Positions 26,364 to 34,198 of a DNA stretch of 64,000 bases are shown here, in pieces (position 1 is the first letter of the stretch; each line of letters begins with the position of its first letter). The notes beneath the pieces are model-generated. The model worked only from the letters and a program-made list of their open reading frames with translations. It was not told the DNA's origin and searched no databases. A program made the position numbers and the translations under genes. Source of the DNA: Roseomonas sp. KE0001 (lineage in GTDB: Bacteria > Pseudomonadota > Alphaproteobacteria > Acetobacterales > Acetobacteraceae); the NCBI RefSeq assembly GCF_016107285.1, contig NZ_RCVQ01000007.1, positions 62,001 through 126,000 on the forward strand, in the 5' to 3' direction.

Positions 26364-26392
26364 GGATAGTTTGCCAGCTATCTAAATGGCAA
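26364..26392. promoter_or_regulatory. Candidate MarR operator in the marR-FUSC promoter
   Basis: Overlapping inverted repeats start 8 bases upstream of the marR ATG: GATAG-N8-CTATC (26365-26382) and TTGCCA-N10-TGGCAA (26371-26392). The region is locally AT-rich, as expected for a promoter, and is short enough that a bound dimer would block transcription initiation. Confidence 0.45.
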
Positions 26393-26421
26393 GCGCCTTC
26401 CCACCCGCGCGGTCTGGGCCC

Positions 26422-27006
26422 TCACCAGCGGCGCGGCGGGCCGCAGTCCAGATGCACGAAGCCGTCCCGGCGGTAGAGGCCGACGCCGCCCACCTGCATC
26501 TCGGCCGCGATCCGGGCGACGCCATAGGCGTTGCTGCCGGGCAGGCGGAAATCCGCCGCCATGCCCGACATGTGCAGGCTGACGGTGGACACGCGCGAGG
26601 TGCGCAGCGCGCTGTTGCGCTCCGGCGTGCGATAGCCGCTGGAGATCTGGTAGAATTCGCTGTTGTCGAGCGCCTCCGCCACGCTGTGCAGCACGTCGAA
26701 GAGGCGCGGGTCCATCGGTGTGACCTCGGCGGCCGAGAGATCCCGGAACACCCAGTCGAGCTGATGCAGTGCCTGCCGGTCGTAGCGGCCGTCGCGGAAA
26801 TAGACGCCGTCGAAGCTGTCCTCGGTGAGCACCCGCTGGACGCGCAGCCGCCGCACCGGCGCCAGCGGCGGCTGCGCCCGCGCGCTGCCGGGCATCGCGG
26901 CGGTACAGGCCAGCAGGCCGAGGCCGGCGGTGATGATCTCGCGCCGGCTCGCCAGGGCCGGTTCGCAGCAGGGGCAGGTATCGGCGGGATGTCGTCGGAA
27001 GCGCAT
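26422..27006 (-). CDS. YcbK-like DUF882 protein (M15-type peptidase fold)
   Basis: This 194-residue exported protein of the YcbK/DUF882 family is related to zinc D-Ala-D-Ala peptidases of MEROPS M15. The signal segment (EIITAGLGLLACTAAMPGSARAQ) is preceded by an unusual Cys pair (CPCC). Metal-site patterns are SGYRTPERNSALR, SLHMSGMAADFRLPGS, with the ending HLDCGPPRRW. Its start overlaps the stop of the L,D-transpeptidase gene by one base (TGATG), the same order as ycbB-ycbK of E. coli. It is likely to trim or bind peptidoglycan peptides; activity is unproven for the family. Confidence 0.92.
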   Translation of the reverse strand: MRFRRHPADTCPCCEPALASRREIITAGLGLLACTAAMPGSARAQPPLAPVRRLRVQRVLTEDSFDGVYFRDGRYDRQALHQLDWVFRDLSAAEVTPMDPRLFDVLHSVAEALDNSEFYQISSGYRTPERNSALRTSRVSTVSLHMSGMAADFRLPGSNAYGVARIAAEMQVGGVGLYRRDGFVHLDCGPPRRW

Positions 27007-28604
27007 CACTCGATCTGGGCTGTGGGGGTTGGAACAGGCCCGGCAGGGGCAGGCGCGGAAGCGCGGGCGGGAGTGGCCGGCCGGCGCGGCGCCGCGGTGG
27101 CCAGCGCCGGCTCGGCGGCCGGGGCCGCGCGGCGCTGGTCGAGCAGGCGGAGATAGGCGGCATCCAGCCCGTAGAGATCGGGCCGCAGTCGGACCTCGCC
27201 CTCCTCCACCGTGACGGTCTCGTAGGCCAGGCGCACCGGCAGCGGCCGGGGCAGGCCCAGGAAGCTGGTCTGGCGGCTGTCCAGGGCCTTCTGCGCGCGC
27301 GCCCGGTCCCAGCCCGGCACCCCGGCCAGCACCAGCTCTAGGAGTTCCATCGGCTGGCTGAGGCGGATGCAGCCGGAGGAGAGGGCCCGCTCCGCCCGGT
27401 TGAAGAGATGGCGGTCCGGCGTGTCGTGCAGGTAGATGTCGTCGCCATTGGGCATGACGAACTTCAGCCGGCCCAGGGCGCTGGCGTCGCTGGCGTCCTG
27501 GCGGATGATGTAGGGGAAGCGGGTGCCGCCGATGGCGCCCCAGTCGATGGTGGTCGGGTCGATCTCGACGCGCTCGCCGCCGATCACGCTGTAGACGCGG
27601 AAACCCTTCTCCATCATGGCGCGCGGATCGCGGCGGAAGCGCGGCAGCAGGTCCTCCCGCGCGTTGCGCTCCGGCACGCCCCAGGGCGGGTTGAACTGCA
27701 CCGCCGTCATGCGGACATCGAGCGGCGGCGTGGCGCGCGCTGGCTTGCCGACGATGACCCGCATGGCCAGGAGCACCCGGCCGCCCTCCATCACCCGCAG
27801 CGCATAGGCCGGGATATTGACCTCGACGCGGCGGCCCGGCGGCGGCGGCGCCAGTCCGCGCCGCATGTCCATGGCGACGCGGATCTGCCCGACCACCGCC
27901 TCGACGGGACGGTTCATCAGGCGCTGCGTGGCGCGGCCGACCCGACCGTCCGGCTCCAGCCCCTGGGCCGCCTGCCAGCGGCGGACCGCCGCCTCCAGGG
28001 CCGCGTCGTAGAGCTCCGGCGCCTCGGGGGTCAGCGCCGCCAGCTCGGCATCCTCGGCGGCGAGGCGGGCGCGCAACGCCGGCACCCGCGCGGCGTCGGC
28101 CATGCCGGGGTCCAGCGTCTCGCCCAGGGAGATGGAGGGCCAGCCGCCGGCCTCGACCCGCGCGCGGGCCGCCCGCAGCGCCAGGCGGAGCGCGGGCATG
28201 TCGGCCGGCTGCAGCGCCGCGCGCTCGATCACCTCGGCGGGCTCGGCGCTGGCCCGCAGCGCGGCCTGCCAGGAGGGTAGGAGCGAGGCCGCCGGGTCGC
28301 GCCGCAGATCGGGACGGCCGGCGGGCGCCACCACCCGGCCCAGCACCAGATCCGCCAGCACGGCCTGCGCCGCGGCCCGCAGCGCGGCGGCATGACCCGA
28401 CGGATCGGCCGCCGCGCGGCTGTCGGGCGGGATGGCGTAGTGACCCGGCGAGAGCCCGTCCTGGTCCACCGCCCGCAGCCGCGCCGCCAGGCGCAGCCAC
28501 GCCGCGCTATCGGCCGGCCAGGTCTGCGGCGGTGCCGCCCGGCCGGGCCGCGCGACCGGCACGGCCGCCGCCGGCAGCAGGGCAAGGAGATCTCTGCGGC
28601 GCAT
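27006..28604 (-). CDS. ldtD: L,D-transpeptidase of the YcbB/LdtD type
   Basis: This periplasmic enzyme makes 3-3 crosslinks in peptidoglycan. The start at complement 28604 (MRRRDLLALLPAAAVPVARPG) follows TAAGGAGG by 5 bases; the frame is open 7 codons further. The 532 residues have an N-terminal Tat-like signal, a scaffold region, a peptidoglycan-binding-like helix bundle (DAALEAAVRRWQAAQGLEPDGRVG) and the YkuD catalytic domain with SSGCIRLS, in which Cys412 is the nucleophile, preceded by the HDTPDRHLFN segment. The order catalytic gene then YcbK is conserved with enterobacteria. Beta-lactam (carbapenem) sensitivity of this enzyme class is known. Confidence 0.93.
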   Translation of the reverse strand: MRRRDLLALLPAAAVPVARPGRAAPPQTWPADSAAWLRLAARLRAVDQDGLSPGHYAIPPDSRAAADPSGHAAALRAAAQAVLADLVLGRVVAPAGRPDLRRDPAASLLPSWQAALRASAEPAEVIERAALQPADMPALRLALRAARARVEAGGWPSISLGETLDPGMADAARVPALRARLAAEDAELAALTPEAPELYDAALEAAVRRWQAAQGLEPDGRVGRATQRLMNRPVEAVVGQIRVAMDMRRGLAPPPPGRRVEVNIPAYALRVMEGGRVLLAMRVIVGKPARATPPLDVRMTAVQFNPPWGVPERNAREDLLPRFRRDPRAMMEKGFRVYSVIGGERVEIDPTTIDWGAIGGTRFPYIIRQDASDASALGRLKFVMPNGDDIYLHDTPDRHLFNRAERALSSGCIRLSQPMELLELVLAGVPGWDRARAQKALDSRQTSFLGLPRPLPVRLAYETVTVEEGEVRLRPDLYGLDAAYLRLLDQRRAAPAAEPALATAAPRRPATPARASAPAPAGPVPTPTAQIE

Positions 28605-28754
28605 CCACGCCTCCTTACAGTTCATGGCACTTCACCGCCAGCCTTGATAGTCCGTTGTTACGCAAGGATAGACATGGCATGGCCAGGCCCAGGCTTGACC
28701 CGGGGCGGGACCCGCCGCAGCCTGACCGGCAGCGTCGCCAAGGAAGCCCTTACC

Positions 28755-30080
28755 ATGCCCGCAGGCCCCTCCGCGCCTCTGCGCAACAGCGATCTCCCGG
28801 CCCTGCTGACCGAGGCGCGGGACGCCTATGCGCAGGCGAGACCCGCCTCCGCCGCCCTGCACGAGACGGCGCGCCAGAGCCTGGCCGGCGGCAATACCCG
28901 CAGCGTCCTGTTCTACACTCCCTTCCCCACGGCCATGGCGCGGGGCGCGGGGTGCCGGCTCTGGGATGTGGACGGGCATGAATACATCGACTTCTGCGGG
29001 GAGTATTCCGCGGGGCTGTTCGGCCATTCCGAGCCGCGCATCCAGGCCGCGCTGCGCGCCGCGATGGAGAGGGGGATGAACCTCGCCGCGGTCGGCGCCG
29101 ACGAGGGCCGGCTGGCGGCGCTGATCCAGGCGCGCTTCCCCTCGATCGAGCGCGTGCGCTTCACCAACAGCGGCACGGAGGCCAATATCATGGCCCTCAC
29201 CGCCGCGCGGAACTTCACGGGGCGCCCCGGCATCCTGGCCTTCCGCGGCGGCTACCACGGGGGGGTCCTGCTGTTCACGCCGGGGGCCGAGGCGGTGACC
29301 CTGCCGCTGCCCTTCACCCTGGCCGACTACAATGACGGGCCGGGTGCCGCCGCGCTGATCCGCCGCCATGCCGACAGCATCGGCGCCGTCATCGTCGAGC
29401 CGATGATGGGCGCGGGCGGCTGCATCCCGGCCAGCGCCGAGTTCCTGCAGGCGCTGCGCGAGGCCGCCTCCGAGACCGGCGCCGTGCTGATCCTCGACGA
29501 GGTGATGTGCAGCCGCCATTCCGAGGGCGGGCTGCAGGCCCGGCTGGGCATCACGCCGGACATGACGACGCTCGGCAAGTACATGGCCGGCGGCATGAGT
29601 TTCGGCGGCTTCGGCGGCCGGGCCGACATCATGGCGCAGTTCGACGGCCACCGCCCGGGCAGCCTGCCGCATGCCGGCACCTTCAACAACAACGTCTTCT
29701 CCATGGCCGCCGGGGTCGTGGCGCTGGGCGAGGTCTTCGGCGCCAGCGAGGCCGCCGCGCTCTATGACCGTGGCGAGGCGCTGCGCGCGGCGCTGAACGA
29801 GGCGGCCGAGGGCAGCGGGCTGCACTTCACCGGCGCGGGCAGCATGATGGCGCCGCATTTCCGCCCCGGCCCGCTTCTCCGCCCCTATGCATCCACGGCC
29901 GAGGAGGAGCAGCTGCGCGAGCTGCTCTTCCTCGACCTGATGGCGGAGGGCCTCTACCTGGCGCGGCGCGGCATGATCGCCCTGAGCCTGCCGATCGGCG
30001 AGGCCGAGTGCGACTGGCTGGCGGCGGCGGTGCGGCGCTTCTGCACCGAACGCGCGGCGGTGCTGCCCGGATTGCGCTGA
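28755..30080 (+). CDS. Class-III aminotransferase (glutamate-1-semialdehyde mutase-like)
   Basis: This is a PLP-dependent class III aminotransferase of 441 residues starting MPAGPSAPLRNSD. It has SLAGGNTRSVLFYTPFP, FTNSGTEANIMALTAAR, ILDEVMCSRHSEGG and the PLP lysine Lys275 in TTLGKYMAGGMSFG. The end AGTFNNNVFSMAAG fits the HemL/aspartate-aminotransferase-like branch, which contains HemL itself and many non-haem members. HemL normally has a VIGGGLPVGA lysine loop; here it reads LGKYMAGGMSFGGFGG, so I favour a HemL-like aminotransferase of unknown substrate. A TTGACC box lies at 28696-28701, 59 bases upstream. It converges on the GNAT gene. Confidence 0.85.
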   Translation: MPAGPSAPLRNSDLPALLTEARDAYAQARPASAALHETARQSLAGGNTRSVLFYTPFPTAMARGAGCRLWDVDGHEYIDFCGEYSAGLFGHSEPRIQAALRAAMERGMNLAAVGADEGRLAALIQARFPSIERVRFTNSGTEANIMALTAARNFTGRPGILAFRGGYHGGVLLFTPGAEAVTLPLPFTLADYNDGPGAAALIRRHADSIGAVIVEPMMGAGGCIPASAEFLQALREAASETGAVLILDEVMCSRHSEGGLQARLGITPDMTTLGKYMAGGMSFGGFGGRADIMAQFDGHRPGSLPHAGTFNNNVFSMAAGVVALGEVFGASEAAALYDRGEALRAALNEAAEGSGLHFTGAGSMMAPHFRPGPLLRPYASTAEEEQLRELLFLDLMAEGLYLARRGMIALSLPIGEAECDWLAAAVRRFCTERAAVLPGLR

Positions 30081-30092
30081 GCCGGCGCCGCC

Positions 30093-30587
30093 TCACCCGG
30101 CCAGCGGGCGTTCCATGAGGCAGGCCTCCGCGTCATAGCTCCGCAGCTTGGCGGCGAGGCGCGGCTCCCGCACCACCGAGAAGCCCTGCCGGCGCCAGAA
30201 GGGCACCGAGCCGTTCACCGCGACCAGGGACATCCCCGGCAGGCCGCGCGCCTGCTCCGCCAGCAGCGTCACCAGCCGGCCGGCGGCGCCGCCGCCGCGC
30301 GCGCCGGGCAGCAGGGCGAGGTCGTGGATGTAGTAGGTGTCGGGCCGCGCGGGGAGGGCGCCGAGCAGGCTGTTCAGCGCCGGCGGCTCGCCCCGCCGCC
30401 AGGGATGCGTGATGGCGTAGCCCAGCGCCCCGCCCTCCCCCACCAGCAGGCGGCAGCCCTCCGGATACAACGCGAGGCGCTCGGCGAAGACCGCCTCGTC
30501 CTCCGGGAAGTCCGGATGCACCACGGCGGCGATGCGCTCCGCCGCCGGCAGGTCCACGGGCCGCATCGGCCGCCATTCCGCCGTCAC
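30093..30587 (-). CDS. GNAT-family N-acetyltransferase
   Basis: This is a 164-residue acetyl-CoA-dependent N-acetyltransferase. The fold is read from MRPVDLPAAERIAAVVHPDFPEDEAVF, the beta4 strand segment, and the motif A stretch LPGARGGGAAGRLVTLLAEQARG, whose Gly-rich loop binds acetyl-CoA. The GFSVVREPRL ending is usual for this family. It starts within the last 4 bases of the glutathione peroxidase gene (ATGA overlap) and is last in a three-gene operon. The substrate is unknown. Confidence 0.9.
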   Translation of the reverse strand: MTAEWRPMRPVDLPAAERIAAVVHPDFPEDEAVFAERLALYPEGCRLLVGEGGALGYAITHPWRRGEPPALNSLLGALPARPDTYYIHDLALLPGARGGGAAGRLVTLLAEQARGLPGMSLVAVNGSVPFWRRQGFSVVREPRLAAKLRSYDAEACLMERPLAG

Positions 30588-31129
30588 GTCAGCGCCGCCT
30601 CGATCGCCTGGCGGAAGGAGGGCGCGTCCGGCCCGGTGGCGCTCGGGAAGGCCTGCAGCAGGCGCCCGTCCTTCGCCACCAGGTACTTGAAGAAGTTCCA
30701 GCGCGGTGCCGTGCTGCGGGCCGCCGCCCAGGCGAAGAAGGGATGGGCTTCCGGCCCCTTCACGTGGCAGGGCGCCGCCATCGGGAAGTCGACCCCCCAG
30801 GTGGCCTCGCAGAAGGCCTTGATCGCCGTGCTGTCGGCATTCTCCTGGTTGAAGTCGTTGGACGGCACGGCCAGCAGGAACAGGCCGCGCGGACCGTAGC
30901 GTTCGTGGATCCGCTGCAGCCCCGCGAACTGGCTGGCGAAGCCGCAGAAGCTCGCGGTGTTGATCACCAGCAGGGGCCGGCCGCGCTGCGCGCCCAGGTC
31001 GATCTCGCCCCCCTCGATGGCGGGGAAGCGGAAATCGTGTCCCCGCGCCGCCGCGGGATCGGGCGCGGCGGGGGCCGCCGCCAGCAGCAGGGGTGCGCCG
31101 AGCAGGGCGCGGCGGGTCGGGTCAGCCAT
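30584..31129 (-). CDS. Glutathione peroxidase family protein, exported
   Basis: This is a thiol peroxidase that reduces hydroperoxides. The 181 residues begin with a hydrophobic signal ([23 protein letters not shown]), unlike cytosolic BtuE, so it should act in the periplasm. Peroxidatic Cys62 is in [12 protein letters not shown], followed by [10 protein letters not shown], in which the usual Gln region is altered, and WNFFKYLV with Trp144-Asn145 of the catalytic tetrad. Its start overlaps the stop of the molybdopterin oxidoreductase gene by 8 bases. Thioredoxin or a periplasmic thiol is a more likely reductant than glutathione for such bacterial forms. Confidence 0.9.
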   Translation of the reverse strand: MADPTRRALLGAPLLLAAAPAAPDPAAARGHDFRFPAIEGGEIDLGAQRGRPLLVINTASFCGFASQFAGLQRIHERYGPRGLFLLAVPSNDFNQENADSTAIKAFCEATWGVDFPMAAPCHVKGPEAHPFFAWAAARSTAPRWNFFKYLVAKDGRLLQAFPSATGPDAPSFRQAIEAALT

Positions 31130-31808
31130 AGCGTTCCTCCAGCCAGGGGTCGCCCCGGTCGTGATAGCCGCGCACCTCCCAGAAGCCCGGCTGGTTCCGG
31201 TTGGTGAAGGTGATGCGGCGCACCCATTTGGCGCTTTTCCAGAGATAGAGATGCGGCACCACGATGCGCAGGGGTCCGCCGTGCTGCCGCGTCAGCGGCC
31301 GGCCCTCCCAGCTGTGCGCCAGCAGGTTCTCCGGGCGGGCGAAGTCGTCCAGGCGGAGGTTGGTGGTGTAGCCGTCATGCGCCTCGAAGCTGACGAAGGC
31401 GGCGCCCGGCTTCAGCCTCACCAGGTCGAGCAGGGCCGGAGCCGGCACGCCGCTCCAGCGGTTGTCGTAGCGCGACCATTGCGTGACGCAGTGGATGTCA
31501 TTGACCCGCTCCTCCTGCGGCAGTTCCTGCAGCCAGGCCCAGTCCAGCGTCACCGGGCGCTCGACCAGCCCCTCCACCTTCAGCCGGAAGGCCTCCCGCG
31601 TCACCGCGGGCTGCAGGCCGAGATCGAGCACCGGGAAGTCCGCGACCCGCCGCTGGCCCGGCGGCAGGCGCGGGCGCGACCCCTCCCCTGCCGGGACCTG
31701 CCCTGGGGCCTGCCCGGTCAGCAGCCGGCCCTCGCGCGCCCAGCGCTGCTTGCTCTCCACCAGTTTGCGCCGGACGCCCTCCGGCAGCGCCTCATCCTCC
31801 GGGGCCAT
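31122..31808 (-). CDS. Sulfite-oxidase-like molybdopterin oxidoreductase
   Basis: This 228-residue protein carries the oxidoreductase molybdopterin-binding (sulfite oxidase) domain alone. The molybdenum-ligand cysteine is Cys107 in [16 protein letters not shown], and [34 protein letters not shown] is the conserved second half. There is no signal peptide and no haem or dimer domain, so it resembles YuiH-type cytosolic members rather than MsrP. It heads an operon with an exported glutathione peroxidase and a GNAT, all with overlapping ends. Its substrate and electron acceptor are unknown. Confidence 0.9.
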   Translation of the reverse strand: MAPEDEALPEGVRRKLVESKQRWAREGRLLTGQAPGQVPAGEGSRPRLPPGQRRVADFPVLDLGLQPAVTREAFRLKVEGLVERPVTLDWAWLQELPQEERVNDIHCVTQWSRYDNRWSGVPAPALLDLVRLKPGAAFVSFEAHDGYTTNLRLDDFARPENLLAHSWEGRPLTRQHGGPLRIVVPHLYLWKSAKWVRRITFTNRNQPGFWEVRGYHDRGDPWLEERYG

Positions 31809-31910
31809 CGCCCTTCCCTTCCGCCATGCCGCGACGAGAGGTCACATCACCGGGGGGCGGGATGCAAGACCGCCCCGGCGCGGACTATCCTGCCGCCCCC
31901 GGCAGGAAGA

Positions 31911-33626
31911 ATGGCGATGCGGCGACATCTCGGAAGGCTCGGCCTCATGGCGCTGTTGCTGGCGCCCGCCGCCGCCGCGCAGGAGGCCCCGCGCCCGCCG
32001 GCGCGGGCCGAGCGCCAGATGGTCGCCGCCGCGCATCCGCTGGCGGCGGAGGCCGGGCTCGCCATGCTGCGGCAGGGCGGCGGCGCGGTGGATGCCGCCG
32101 TGGCCGTGCAGGCGGTGCTGACGCTGGTGGAACCGCAATCCTCCGGCATCGGCGGCGGCGCGCTGCTGCTGCACTGGCGGGCCGAGGGCAGCCTCCTCAC
32201 CGCCTGGGACGGGCGCGAGACGGCGCCGGCCGCCGCCACTCCCGCCCTGTTCCTGCGCCCCGACGGCACGCCGCTCAGCTTCTACGAGGCCGTGCTGTCC
32301 GGCCGCAGCGTGGGCGCACCCGGCGTCATGCCGATGCTGGAGGCCGCCCATCAGGCGCAGGGCCGGCTGCCCTGGGCCACGCTCTTCGCGCCGGCGATCC
32401 GACTCGCCGAGGAGGGCTTCCCGGTCTCGCCGCGCCTCGCCGCGCTGATCGGGGAGGACGCGGAGAGGCTGCGGCGCGACCCCGGTGCGCGGGCCTACTT
32501 CTTCGCCGCCGACGGTACGCCCTGGCCGGCCGGACATGTCCTGCGCAACCCGGCGCTGGCCCGCACGCTGCGCGCCCTGGCGGAGCAGGGCGCCGCCGCC
32601 CTGCAACGCGGCCCCATCGCCGAGGCCATCGTCGCCGGCATCGCCCGGCATGGCGATGCGGGGAACGGCATGACCCTGTCCGACCTCGCGGCCTATGTCC
32701 CGAAGCCGCGCGAGCCGCTCTGCCGGCCCTACCGCCGCTGGCGCGTCTGCGGCTTCCCGCCGCCCTCCTCCGGCGGCGTCGCCGTGGCGCAGATCCTCGG
32801 CCTCCTGGAGCATCTGCCCATGGCGCGGCTCGATCAGCGCGGGGCCGACGCGGCGCATCTTCTGGCCGAGGCCAGCCGCCTCGCCTTCGCCGACCGCAAC
32901 CTCTACCTGGCCGATGCCGACTTCACCCCCGTGCCGGTGCGCGGCCTGACGGAGGACGGCTACCTCACCCTGCGCGCCCAGCTGATCGACCGCGACCGCG
33001 CGCATCCCGCGCCCCGCCCGGGCCTGCCGCGCTGGCGGGAGGGGCGGCTGGCGCCGCAGCCGATGCAGCCGGAGTTCGGCACCAGCCAGGTTTCCATCGT
33101 CGATGCCGCCGGCAATGCCGTGTCGATGACCACCACCGTCGAGGATGCCTTCGGCGCGCGGCTGCTGGTCGAGGGCTTCTTCCTCAACAACGAGCTGACC
33201 GACTTCTCCTTCCGTCCGGAGATCGACGGCCGGCCGGTGGCCAACCGGGTCGAGGGCGGCAAGCGGCCGCGCTCCTCCATGGCGCCGAGCCTCGTCTTCG
33301 ACCGGGACGGCAGGCTGGTGGCGGTGCTGGGCTCCCCGGGCGGGGCGCGCATCATCGGCTATGTCGCGCAGACGCTGCTCGGCCTGCTGGACTGGGGGCT
33401 GGACCCGCAGGCGGCGGTCTCCCTGCCCCGCATCGGCAGCCTCGGCGCCACGGTCGAGCTGGAGCAGGGCAGCGCGGCGGCCGCCCTGGCGCCGGCGCTG
33501 GAGGCGCGCGGGCACAAGGTGGATGTGCGGCCCATGACCTCGGGGCTGCAGGCCATCACGGTCACGCCGGGGGGATTGCTGGGCGGGGCCGATCCGCGGC
33601 GGGAGGGGGTGGCGATCGGTGACTGA
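31911..33626 (+). CDS. ggt: Gamma-glutamyltransferase
   Basis: This periplasmic enzyme hydrolyses or transfers the gamma-glutamyl group of glutathione. The ATG at 31911 follows CAGGAAG and gives 571 residues with a signal peptide ([13 protein letters not shown]). The large subunit has [12 protein letters not shown] and [10 protein letters not shown]. Autoprocessing should occur before Thr391 ([11 protein letters not shown]), the N-terminal nucleophile of the small subunit, followed by [12 protein letters not shown] and [10 protein letters not shown]. Overall length and motifs are those of true GGTs rather than of cephalosporin acylases. The neighbour on the other strand is a glutathione peroxidase operon. 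Confidence 0.94.
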   Translation: MAMRRHLGRLGLMALLLAPAAAAQEAPRPPARAERQMVAAAHPLAAEAGLAMLRQGGGAVDAAVAVQAVLTLVEPQSSGIGGGALLLHWRAEGSLLTAWDGRETAPAAATPALFLRPDGTPLSFYEAVLSGRSVGAPGVMPMLEAAHQAQGRLPWATLFAPAIRLAEEGFPVSPRLAALIGEDAERLRRDPGARAYFFAADGTPWPAGHVLRNPALARTLRALAEQGAAALQRGPIAEAIVAGIARHGDAGNGMTLSDLAAYVPKPREPLCRPYRRWRVCGFPPPSSGGVAVAQILGLLEHLPMARLDQRGADAAHLLAEASRLAFADRNLYLADADFTPVPVRGLTEDGYLTLRAQLIDRDRAHPAPRPGLPRWREGRLAPQPMQPEFGTSQVSIVDAAGNAVSMTTTVEDAFGARLLVEGFFLNNELTDFSFRPEIDGRPVANRVEGGKRPRSSMAPSLVFDRDGRLVAVLGSPGGARIIGYVAQTLLGLLDWGLDPQAAVSLPRIGSLGATVELEQGSAAAALAPALEARGHKVDVRPMTSGLQAITVTPGGLLGGADPRREGVAIGD

Positions 33627-33724
33627 GCCGTCGCCGCCGCTTCGCTCCGGAGGGGTGGCGCTTCATGAAAACCGGCCCCGGCCTCCGACGGCCAAGGGGG
33701 CCTCCATCCGACAGGAGGCTCAGC

Positions 33725-34069
33725 GTGATCGCGGTGCTCTTCGAGGTCCGCCCGGCCGAGGGCCATCAGGACCGCTATCTCGAGATCGCGGCCCGGCTCA
33801 GGGCCGAGCTGGATACCATCGACGGCTTCATCTCGGTCGAGCGGTTCCGCAGCCTGAGCGATCCGGGCAAGCTCCTGTCGCTGTCCTTCTTCCGGGACGA
33901 GGCGGCGGTGCGTGCGTGGCGCAACCTGCCCTCGCACCGCGCCGCGCAGGCGGCGGGGCGTGGCGGGGTCTTCGCCGGATACCGGCTGCGGGTGGCCGCC
34001 GTGATCCGCGACTACGGGCTGGAGGAGCGCGACGAGGCTCCGGCCGACAGCCGGGCGCGCCACGGCTAG
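33725..34069 (+). CDS. Antibiotic-biosynthesis-monooxygenase (ABM) domain protein
   Basis: This small ferredoxin-like fold protein of 114 residues starts at GTG 33725, eight bases after AGGAGG. The first strand is IAVLFEVRPAEGH and the core is EIAARLRAELDTIDGFISVERFRSL, then KLLSLSFFRDEAAVRAWRNLPSHRAAQ, which is the canonical ABM pattern with Trp and His near the pocket. An ATG 20 codons upstream is open but lacks a ribosome site and adds a basic, non-homologous extension. The stop codon TAG at 34067-34069 lies inside the terminal inverted repeat of the 110-bp element. Function is unknown; it may remove reactive quinones or haem. Confidence 0.88.
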   Translation: MIAVLFEVRPAEGHQDRYLEIAARLRAELDTIDGFISVERFRSLSDPGKLLSLSFFRDEAAVRAWRNLPSHRAAQAAGRGGVFAGYRLRVAAVIRDYGLEERDEAPADSRARHG

Positions 34070-34174
34070 AGCGGATCCCGATCAGGTGGAAGCACCTGGT
34101 CGGGTGAAGATGCTCGTCAAAGCGAATGGCTGGAGCGTTTGCCGTGAGCCAGGGCGAACGGAAAGCGCTCTAGC
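34065..34174. repeat. 110-bp palindromic/MITE-like element with 9-bp terminal inverted repeats
   Basis: The element begins GCTAGAGCG (34065-34073) and ends CGCTCTAGC (34166-34174), perfect inverted copies. An internal hairpin has 12-bp arms (34077-34088 and 34093-34104, one G-U pair) and loop GAAG. It carries no ORF and its left end supplies the stop codon of the ABM gene. Such elements are dispersed in Acetobacteraceae and Rhizobiales genomes (family knowledge), but no second copy is seen in this window. Confidence 0.6.
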
Positions 34175-34198
34175 GGGCGCTCCCGGCCATGGCCTCGC

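Noticed and set aside
28755-30080. Annotation as HemL (glutamate-1-semialdehyde aminomutase)
   Set aside because: The lysine loop reads LGKYMAGGMSFG rather than the HemL-type IGGGLPVGA, so the haem pathway role is not supported.
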